This document shows positions 57,947 through 64,000 of a stretch of 64,000 nucleotides of DNA, piece after piece (positions within the stretch are counted from its first letter, which is position 1; every line of letters begins with the position of its first letter). Position numbers and translations under genes: made by a program. The notes below the pieces were generated by a model. The model saw nothing but the letters and a program-made list of their open reading frames with translations. It was not told where the DNA came from and ran no database searches. The stretch comes from Syntrophales bacterium (GTDB lineage Bacteria > Desulfobacterota > Syntrophia > Syntrophales > UBA5619), in NCBI GenBank assembly GCA_023229765.1, contig JALNYO010000016.1, positions 26,892 to 90,891 on the forward strand. Direction: 5' to 3'.

Positions 57947-58261
57947 TTAGCAGCTTGAACAGGAGCCGCAACTGCCCCCTACGCTCATGCTTGATTTTAC
58001 CTGAAAACCGCCGCCGTTAGCGGATTCGATGAATTCGACCACAATCGGCTGCACTTCTTGCAGCAGTTTCTTTTCGACAACGTAGCTTACCCCATTATTT
58101 TCGAATACATCGTCGTTCGGTGTTGACTCATCCAGAGCCAGGCCCAAAGAGGGCCCCGATCACCCACCCCCCTGCATGAGAACTCTAATGGAAGGAGGTT
58201 CCTGCCTTCCCTTGAAGAACTCAGCAATCATCTCGCTTGCTTTTTCCGTTACTGAAAACAT
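57947..58261 (-). CDS. HesB/IscA-like selenoprotein with in-frame UGA (Sec34)
   Basis: Reading from ATG 58261 gives MFSVTEKASEMIAEFF, IRVLMQGGG, then TGA at 58162-58160, then SGPSLGLALDESTPNDDVF to CGSCSSC. The frame continues past the TGA with a sequence that fits the HesB/IscA fold exactly where family members carry a Cys (or Sec) before SGPSLGLALDE. The product is 104 residues. GGAG precedes the ATG, while the part after the TGA has no start of its own. The C-terminus has CxxCxxC. HesB-like selenoproteins are known in Deltaproteobacteria; Fe-S or redox roles are likely but unproven. Confidence 0.85.
58139..58162 (-). promoter_or_regulatory. Possible bacterial SECIS hairpin after the UGA
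   Basis: Immediately after the UGA the mRNA reads TCGGGGCCCTCTTTGGGCC, which can form a GGCCC/GGGCC stem with a short U-rich loop, about 6 nt downstream of the codon. That is the place of a bacterial SECIS element. Stem length is short (5 bp). Confidence 0.45.
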
Positions 58262-58346
58262 TTCGTCTCCTTTTCCCGACATTTTGCCGGTCCGTTAAAT
58301 TTTGCTGTATTCTAACAACTATTTTCATTTTGTCAAATTAATTAAT

Positions 58347-58365
58347 TAGGGACAGAGCCCCTATT
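58347..58365. repeat. REP-like repeat, single copy
   Basis: TAGGGACAGAGCCCCTATT matches each arm of the inverted repeat at 59597-59652. Confidence 0.7.
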
Positions 58366-58517
58366 ATTTTTGAGGCTTGCGGCAGCAAAGTTAAGCGAAC
58401 AGCGCTTTGTCTCCGGTATCGTCGTTGACAGCCGCGCTGTTTGGAAGTATATCAAGAACCATTCAATTGTTGATTAAGGCGGCCGACATGCTATACGAAA
58501 AACAAGAGGACAGGGTT

Positions 58518-59633
58518 ATGAAAATTGATGTTGTTGAGGAATTTATCAGGCTTGCCTCCCTTAACAGCCCGTCGCGCCGGGAAGGAAAGGTTGCCGCCTA
58601 TCTGACAGGACGGCTCTGGGAGATGGGGCTTTCCCCGGTGCTGGACGACTCGGCCCGCCTTTCGGGAAGCGACACGGGAAATATCCTTGTCCGCATCCCG
58701 GGCAATGCCGCCGGGCCGGCGATTCTGCTGTGCGCGCACATGGACACGGTAGGGCCAACGGAAGGGATGATCCCCGTTATTCGCGACGGGGTGATCTACT
58801 CGAACGGCGAGACGGTGCTCGGTGCGGACGACAAGGCGGGAATCGCGATGATTCTGGCGGCCGTTTCGGATATTCTGGAAGAGGGCGAGGCGCATGGGCC
58901 GCTCGAGCTGCTCTTTACCGTTCAGGAGGAGATCGGGCTCTTCGGCGCCAAATTTTTCCAGACGGAATTGAAGTCTGATTTCGGCTACATCATCGATGGC
59001 GACGGCCCGGTAGGTAACATCGTTACCCGGTCTCCTTCCAAGGTCGATCTCGATTTCACGCTTGCGGGGAAGGCCGCCCACGCGGCGCGTCCCGAGCAGG
59101 GGATCAACGCGATTGCCGTTGCCGCGGCGGCGATTGCCCGCCTGAAGAGCGGTCGCATCGACGATGACACCACCATTAACGTCGGTCTCATCAGCGGCGG
59201 GAAGGCAAGGAACATCGTCCCGGAAAACGCCGAAGTTGCCATCGAAATTCGGAGCTTCAACGCCGATAAACTTGAGGAGGAGGTGCAAAAGACGATCGCC
59301 GCCTTCACCGAGGAAGCTGCCGCGGCCGACGCAGGGGTGAAAATAAGGCGCGAGTTGAATTTTGAGACCTTCAGCATCCCGGAGACGCACCCGGTAGTTA
59401 TAAACGCCCTGCGCGCGGCGAAGGCCGCGGGTATCGAGCCCACATTCAAAAAATCGGGCGGCGGGATGGACGCCAATGTCTTCAACGGTCGGGGCCTGCC
59501 CTGCATAGGCCTCGGCTTCGGCGCCCAGAAAATGCACTCGCCGGAGGAATCCATTGCCATCTCCCAGCTCCGCGCCGGTGTCCGCTTTATCAAAAAAATA
59601 GGGACAGAGCCCCTATTTTTTGCTGGAAATTAA
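58518..59633 (+). CDS. M20/M25-family metallopeptidase, PepT-like
   Basis: The 371-residue protein has the di-zinc site residues in LLCAHMDTVGP, VLGADDKAGIAM and VQEEIGLFGAK, with IDGDGPVG and the dimerisation/lid domain (about 180-300), then GLGFGAQKMHSPEE. It resembles tripeptidase T-like M20 aminopeptidases. ATG 58518 is chosen because AGAGGA lies 7 nt upstream; the longer frame has no family similarity. The last residues (KKIGTEPLFFAGN) are encoded by the REP-like inverted repeat. Confidence 0.88.
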   Translation: MKIDVVEEFIRLASLNSPSRREGKVAAYLTGRLWEMGLSPVLDDSARLSGSDTGNILVRIPGNAAGPAILLCAHMDTVGPTEGMIPVIRDGVIYSNGETVLGADDKAGIAMILAAVSDILEEGEAHGPLELLFTVQEEIGLFGAKFFQTELKSDFGYIIDGDGPVGNIVTRSPSKVDLDFTLAGKAAHAARPEQGINAIAVAAAAIARLKSGRIDDDTTINVGLISGGKARNIVPENAEVAIEIRSFNADKLEEEVQKTIAAFTEEAAAADAGVKIRRELNFETFSIPETHPVVINALRAAKAAGIEPTFKKSGGGMDANVFNGRGLPCIGLGFGAQKMHSPEESIAISQLRAGVRFIKKIGTEPLFFAGN

Positions 59634-59652
59634 TAGGGGCTCTGTCCCTATT
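59597..59652. repeat. Perfect 21-bp inverted repeat at the peptidase 3' end
   Basis: AATAGGGACAGAGCCCCTATT at 59597-59617 pairs with 59632-59652. It includes the stop codon of the M20 peptidase and has the form of paired REP sequences. It can act as a terminator-like hairpin. Confidence 0.75.
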
Positions 59653-59740
59653 TAAACCCTATTTAAACGCTAACAGCGAGGACCTGTCGGATTGCCGTTA
59701 CGATCAAGGCGGTAGTGTTGTCCGCGGATCGTCATTGCCG

Positions 59741-61135
59741 TCACTGGTTTTTATGCGGGAGAGCAATGCCGTATTGCCTGATTTTATTGTACAACGTTGC
59801 CAGTGAGACGCCAAGTTCCAGTGCAACCAGACGTTTCCCCTTGACCGAATTTTCGTGACGGCTCAGAGCCTTGCCGATGAGTTCTCGTTCAGAGATTCTC
59901 ACGAGGTCGGATAAATCCGATGATTTCCCGGGTTGATCATTGACTATAGGAAGGTGGTTTGCCTCTATCTGACCATCATCGCTACTGCTGGCGGCAAATT
60001 CTAAAATGTTGAACAATTCCCGTACATTGCCAGGGAAATTGTATTTTGTCAAAATCTCTATTGCCGTGGGCGCAATGGTTAGTGTCCGATGAGAAATCCG
60101 GCTTAGCTTTTTCAGGCAGTGAAAGATGAGGAGGGGGATATCCCCGGGGCGACTGCGCAGCGGCGGTATGTCAAAATGCGCCACGTTAAGCCGGTAAAAG
60201 AGGTCGCTGCGGAACTTCATGTCGGCAATAAGCTGATTTATATCCTTGTTGGTTGCCGAGATGATTCTCACATCGACCTTTATCGGTTTTGTTCCCCCCA
60301 CTTTTATAAACTCATGGTTTTCCAGCACACGCAGGATTTTTGACTGCATGTCCAGTTCCATATCGCCTATTTCGTCGAGGAAGAGCGTGCCGTTATTGGC
60401 GATCTCGAAAAGCCCGAGCTTGCCGCCTTTCTGGGCTCCCGTGAAGGCGCCCTGTTCATATCCGAACAGTTCGCTTAAAAGCAACTGGGCCGAAAAAGCG
60501 GCGCAATTGACGGCAACGAAGGCCTCTTCCTTTCGTGTGCTGGCATTGTGTATGGCGTGGGCGAATAATTCTTTTCCCGTGCCACTTTCACCGGTAATTA
60601 TGACGGAGGCGTCGCTGAAACTGATATGCTGTATCTGTTTTTTAATTTTGTTAATCGGGATGCTTACACCGATGATGTCTTCAAGAGAGTAAGATGCCTT
60701 GTGAAATTCTTTAATTTTTGAGGAGTAGCTCTTGATCTTGTTACTCAGGCTGACAATTTCCGTTATGTCGTGCATCACTGATATCCCGCCTATGATCACG
60801 GAATTGATAATGATGGGATGAACATCCGCGATATATTCCAGATTGTCCACCGTTCGCCTGATTCCCCGCAATGGCCGGCCTGTTCTCAGGGCATCGGGCA
60901 GCCTTGCTCCTTTTCGAACATCGCCGACATATTTGCCTAAGATATCCTTTTGTTCTACCCCGGTAAGGCGAGTATATTCATTGTTAATAAAAAGCACGAT
61001 GCCATTCCGGTCGCTGATCAGGATTGCATCCTTAACGGAATTGAAGATAAGATTGAACAGGGGATCCTTGCTGATTTCGAAGAGGTTGGATTCCATTAAC
61101 TTATCGGGTGTCATGGTGACAACGCTTTCGTCCAT
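59741..61135 (-). CDS. Sigma-54-dependent transcriptional activator with PAS domain
   Basis: The 464-residue NtrC-family regulator has a PAS domain (NLIFNSVKDAILISDRNGIVLFINNEYTRLTG), the AAA+ core with Walker A GESGTGKELFA, the sigma-54-contacting GAFTGAQ, Walker B GTLFLDEIGD, and a Fis-type helix-turn-helix (SVKGKRLVALELGVSLATLYNKIRQYG). There is no receiver domain, so PAS ligand sensing is likely. MDESVV at 61135 is chosen because the longer frame begins at TTG inside a MITE. It is divergent from the CoA-transferase behind a sigma-54 promoter. Confidence 0.92.
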   Translation of the reverse strand: MDESVVTMTPDKLMESNLFEISKDPLFNLIFNSVKDAILISDRNGIVLFINNEYTRLTGVEQKDILGKYVGDVRKGARLPDALRTGRPLRGIRRTVDNLEYIADVHPIIINSVIIGGISVMHDITEIVSLSNKIKSYSSKIKEFHKASYSLEDIIGVSIPINKIKKQIQHISFSDASVIITGESGTGKELFAHAIHNASTRKEEAFVAVNCAAFSAQLLLSELFGYEQGAFTGAQKGGKLGLFEIANNGTLFLDEIGDMELDMQSKILRVLENHEFIKVGGTKPIKVDVRIISATNKDINQLIADMKFRSDLFYRLNVAHFDIPPLRSRPGDIPLLIFHCLKKLSRISHRTLTIAPTAIEILTKYNFPGNVRELFNILEFAASSSDDGQIEANHLPIVNDQPGKSSDLSDLVRISERELIGKALSRHENSVKGKRLVALELGVSLATLYNKIRQYGIALPHKNQ

Positions 61136-61173
61136 GCTGCGAATCTCCGGGAAGCGGTTTCTACTTATCCGGG

Positions 61174-61389
61174 GAGGTAATTGCAAAACTCCCCATTCTT
61201 GTCATTCCCGCAACGATTCTGAGCGGGAAAGCGGAGCTTAATGTTCATAAAACGAAGTTTAATGTTCATAATCTGGTTATAACTGCTTGAAAAACCATAT
61301 TATGAACATTAAGCTTCGCTTTCCCGATAGAGATATTATGAACATTAAGCTTCGCTTTCGGGAATGACAAATGGTTTTGCAATTGCCTC
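61174..61389. mobile_element. MITE-A copy 5 (216 bp, with four micro-repeats)
   Basis: Family ends are intact and CGGG flanks both sides (61170-61173, 61390-61393). The interior has two micro-repeats forward (61229-61250, 61251-61271) and two reversed (61299-61321, 61334-61357), explaining its extra length. Confidence 0.87.
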
Positions 61390-61566
61390 CGGGTTGATTT
61401 TATTTCCAAAATTTTAGAAAATTTATAGAATCTCTTTGCTTTCTTGTCAATCCCTTTGTTTTCCGAAAAATCGTTATGGATTTTTTATCCGGCACAAAAA
61501 GCGCTGTTGCGCTACCCGTCTTGCTCACGCAGAAATAGAAATCTTTTTGCATAATAGTTGTTCTCC

Positions 61567-61582
61567 TGGCACGCATACTGCT
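61567..61582 (+). promoter_or_regulatory. Sigma-54 (-24/-12) promoter of the CoA-transferase gene
   Basis: TGGCACGCATACTGCT has GG at 61568-61569 and GC at 61580-61581, separated by exactly 10 bp, one base from the TGGCAC-N5-TTGC consensus. It faces the CoA-transferase about 110 bp downstream; the sigma-54 activator is encoded divergently. Confidence 0.75.
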
Positions 61583-61690
61583 TAAGGTCTTCAATATTCT
61601 GCTGCTTTTCAAACAGCGATTCTCAGTTTGCCGGACATTTTATAAAACATGAACTTTTGAGGCCTTTCAAGAAAGTAGGGGTCTGTGCTG

Positions 61691-62899
61691 ATGAAAAGCA
61701 GTGATAGCAAAAATGGCGCCTTAATGAACCTCCGTGTGCTTGACCTTACCCGCGTTCTCGCAGGTCCATTCTGCACAATGATGCTGGGAGACCTCGGCGC
61801 CGAGATCATAAAAATCGAAGTCCCCGGTTTGGGCGATGACAGCCGCTCCTATCCTCCCTTTATCGGCACGGAAAGCGCCTATTTCATGAATCTCAACAGA
61901 AACAAACGCAGCATGACGATTGATCTCAAGACACCCGAAGGAAAAGGCGTGTTTCTGGACCTTGTAAAATGCTCCGATGTCGTCATAGAAAATTTCCGGC
62001 CGGGAACAATGGAAAAAATGGGCTTGAGTTATGAGGAATTATCCAAAGAAAACCCCTCAATCGTCTATTCCTCCATCTCCGGATTTGGTCAATACGGGCC
62101 GTATCGGGATCTGCCCGGATACGACATTATCGGTCAGGCCATGGGAGGGATTATGAGCGTCACCGGATGGCCCGACGGTCCGCCGACAAGGACAGGGGTG
62201 GCCATTGCCGACGTTCTTGCCGGGCTCTGTTCCGGCATCGGCATACTGAGCGCCCTTCTGGCCCGCAACAATATCAACCGCGGACAGCACGTTGACGTCT
62301 CGCTTGTGGATTCAGTGGTAGCGTCCATGGCGGCAGTCATCCAGATATATCTTGTTGAACAGCGAGAGCCGCAGAGGGTTGGCAACCGCTACGAGTTCAT
62401 ATCTCCCTATGGTTCATTTTCCGCTAAAAATGGCTGGGTCGTCATCGGCATAGGCAACGACAAGCTTTGGAGAGAATTTTGCCGGGCCATTGGTAGGGAA
62501 GACTTGCTTGAAGTAGGGGACTATCAGGCGAATGTCGATCGTGTCAAGAATGACGCGCGCGTAAAACAGATTGTCGAAGAGTGGACACTTCAGCAAAACG
62601 TAAAGGATATTGTAGATTTTCTGCTGAAACGCAAGATTCCCTGCGCCCCCATTTACGGGGTGAAGGATATCGTGGAAGACGAACATATTGCAAAGGCCAG
62701 GGAGATGATCATCAATGTTGACCATCCGAAGGCCGGACCGATGAAAATGGTTGGCTCACCGATCAAGCTTTCCGTTACGCCTGCCGCTGTCCATACGCCT
62801 GCTCCTCTGCTGGGTCAGCATACCGATGAAATCTTGCGAGAGGTATTGTCGTACCCGGAAGAAACCATTCAGCGTCTGCGGCAGAAAAATGTTTTTTAA
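61691..62899 (+). CDS. Class III (CaiB/Frc-family) CoA-transferase
   Basis: The 402-residue protein transfers CoA between carboxylic acids. LRVLDLTRVLAGPFCTMMLGDLGAEIIKIE, the catalytic Asp in RTGVAIADVLAGL (about 172), GFGQYGPYRDLPGYDIIGQA and the late PLLGQHTDEIL match the family. The acid substrate is unknown; a two-acid exchange or CoA activation step is expected. ATG 61691 or GTG 61685 may start it. It is followed by a TAXI-type binding protein gene, so uptake and activation of one acid are suggested. Confidence 0.92.
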   Translation: MKSSDSKNGALMNLRVLDLTRVLAGPFCTMMLGDLGAEIIKIEVPGLGDDSRSYPPFIGTESAYFMNLNRNKRSMTIDLKTPEGKGVFLDLVKCSDVVIENFRPGTMEKMGLSYEELSKENPSIVYSSISGFGQYGPYRDLPGYDIIGQAMGGIMSVTGWPDGPPTRTGVAIADVLAGLCSGIGILSALLARNNINRGQHVDVSLVDSVVASMAAVIQIYLVEQREPQRVGNRYEFISPYGSFSAKNGWVVIGIGNDKLWREFCRAIGREDLLEVGDYQANVDRVKNDARVKQIVEEWTLQQNVKDIVDFLLKRKIPCAPIYGVKDIVEDEHIAKAREMIINVDHPKAGPMKMVGSPIKLSVTPAAVHTPAPLLGQHTDEILREVLSYPEETIQRLRQKNVF

Positions 62900-63020
62900 T
62901 ATGAGGGCAGTGATGAGCCGGAATCTATCCTTATTTTTGTTTCTGACCGGCATTGTTAAAACCATTGCAGGGCATCCTGCCCTGCATTTAATTAAAAAAT
63001 GTGAGAGGAGGATTTGTTCA

Positions 63021-64000
63021 ATGAAAGTGAATCGTAGTTTTGCAGTGATTGCCATCTTGGCGCTTACCCTGATCAGCGTTCCGGCGGTCGGGCAAGCGGC
63101 AAAAAACAGGATATCCATCGGAGGAAACGGCGTAGGAGGCGTTTACTATCTTTATTCCGGTGCGCTGGCCACAATTATCAGCACGAAAGTTCCCGATGTC
63201 CAGCCGACAGTTGAAGTATGTCCGGGCTCGTCGGTAGAACATATAACAAGGATGCAGATAAACGACATTCAGGTTGGCCCGGCAATGAACGACGTGGTCT
63301 TTCAATCCGTGAAAGGAATCAACCGTTTTAAAAAGCCGCAGGACAAAATCAGGACGCTTTTTACAATGTATCCTGCAGAGCTCCAAGGCGTTGCCCTGGA
63401 AAAGGATAACCTGACAACTCCGAAATCGCTGATCGGCAAAAGGGTCTCCATCGGAAATCCGGGGACCGGTACAAGTGTAATGACGGCTGCTGTTTTTGAA
63501 GCCCTGGGGATCAGCTTGAAGGACTTTAAGCTGCAGAATCTGAACTGGAACGAGGGCGCGCAGGCGATAAGAAATGACTCGCTTGATGTGCAGTTTGGGG
63601 CAATTGCCGCCCCTGCTCCCTTCATTATGGATTTGTCGGCAACGCATAAGGTTGCCCTGGTAAATTTCAGCGATGAGGAATTGGCGAAGATACAGGCAAA
63701 ATATGAGTATTATGCCCCCTTAACCATCAAGGCAGGAACATATCCGGCGATCAAGGTTGATGTGAAAACCCCCGGCATCTGGAATTCCATGCTGGCCACT
63801 GCCGAGTTGTCTGATGAACTGGCTTATCAAATCACCAAAGCGGTCTATGAAAATATTCCCGTATTGCAGAAAGTTTATAAAAAGGCCGATTGGGCCACCC
63901 CGGAAAATACCATGAAATATGCGGTGGCTCCCCTGCATCCGGGAGCAGTCAAGTACTATAAGGAAAAAGGCGTGGCCATTCCTGGAAGATTAATGCCGAA
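63021..64000 (+). CDS. TAXI-family TRAP transporter solute-binding protein (3' end outside window)
   Basis: The readable 326 codons begin with a signal peptide (FAVIAILALTLISVPAVGQA). They continue as the TAXI fold: ISIGGNGVGGVYYLYSGALATII, TVEVCPGSSVEHITRMQ, GKRVSIGNPGTGTSVMTAA and NWNEGAQAIRNDSLDVQFGAIA. It binds an organic acid in the periplasm for a TRAP permease that probably lies beyond the window. AGGAGG precedes ATG 63021. The gene is open at 64000, but near the family's usual length of about 330. Confidence 0.92.
   Translation, partial: MKVNRSFAVIAILALTLISVPAVGQAAKNRISIGGNGVGGVYYLYSGALATIISTKVPDVQPTVEVCPGSSVEHITRMQINDIQVGPAMNDVVFQSVKGINRFKKPQDKIRTLFTMYPAELQGVALEKDNLTTPKSLIGKRVSIGNPGTGTSVMTAAVFEALGISLKDFKLQNLNWNEGAQAIRNDSLDVQFGAIAAPAPFIMDLSATHKVALVNFSDEELAKIQAKYEYYAPLTIKAGTYPAIKVDVKTPGIWNSMLATAELSDELAYQITKAVYENIPVLQKVYKKADWATPENTMKYAVAPLHPGAVKYYKEKGVAIPGRLMP

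Noticed and set aside
57947..58147. Short 66-codon HesB fragment as an independent gene
   Set aside because: It lacks a start signal and begins in mid-domain; the in-frame UGA explains the split better.
61136..61186. Longer TTG start for the sigma-54 activator
   Set aside because: It lies inside MITE-A; conserved sequence begins later.

Overview
The window looks like a chromosomal segment of an anaerobic Deltaproteobacterium (Desulfobacterota, probably near the Syntrophales or Syntrophobacterales). Evidence is the mix of multiheme c-type cytochromes, methylmalonyl-CoA enzymes, a malonyl-CoA synthetase-like ligase, TRAP and TAXI uptake systems, a UGA-containing HesB-like selenoprotein and dense small palindromic repeats. 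The lineage is inferred from gene content only.

Layout. 0-3.3 kb: C-terminal remnant of a diheme cytochrome, a PaaI-type thioesterase, an orphan rfbC, and a SigZ-like sigma factor followed by arsM. 3.4-9.6 kb: minus-strand hydrolase / metallo-hydrolase / murI group, aroQ with an alcohol dehydrogenase, and a malonyl-CoA synthetase-like ligase. 9.9-16.3 kb: DctPQM TRAP transporter preceded by a two-component pair. 16.5-18.5 kb: methylmalonyl-CoA decarboxylase/carboxyltransferase subunit and epimerase. 18.8-19.9 kb: two Hsp20 genes behind a strong promoter. 19.9-25.8 kb: a porin-cytochrome gene set (decaheme OmcA/MtrC-like lipoprotein, beta-barrel, pentaheme, octaheme lipoprotein, NrfJ-like lipoprotein), probably an extracellular electron conduit. 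26-30 kb: STN-like protein, zinc-ribbon/SurA_N protein and a toxin-antitoxin patch. 30-33.4 kb: clpS-clpA-aat. 33.6-39 kb: fbp, then metG, ricT, holB and tmk on the minus strand. 39-47.8 kb: minus-strand isoprenoid and housekeeping run xseA, xseB, ispA, dxs, tlyA, an ispH-ubiA fusion, a lipoprotein, nfu and ferredoxin. 47.9-51.6 kb: leuA-leuC-leuD behind a promoter, a Leu-rich leader ORF and a terminator, i.e. a probable attenuator. 51.9-53.8 kb: deoxyhypusine-synthase-like gene, HicAB and tRNA-Ala(CGC). 54-57.8 kb: two PilT-type ATPases, a receiver-like protein and a TPR protein. 57.9-59.6 kb: the selenoprotein HesB and an M20 peptidase. 59.7-64 kb: a sigma-54 activator divergent from a sigma-54 promoter, class III CoA-transferase and TAXI binding protein (cut by the window end).

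The intergenic space is unusually rich in mobile-like repeats. One family (five copies, 100-216 bp) has about 17-bp terminal inverted repeats and a 4-bp target duplication at every copy. Another has a 5-bp duplication. In two places one element sits inside another. A 21-23-bp micro-repeat is scattered inside and outside these elements and provides the end of aat.

The most interesting items are the electron conduit with its collagen-like decaheme protein, the in-frame UGA selenoprotein, the IspH-UbiA fusion, the leu attenuator, the sigma-54 promoter and the nested MITEs. Most start codons were re-chosen from visible ribosome-binding sites.
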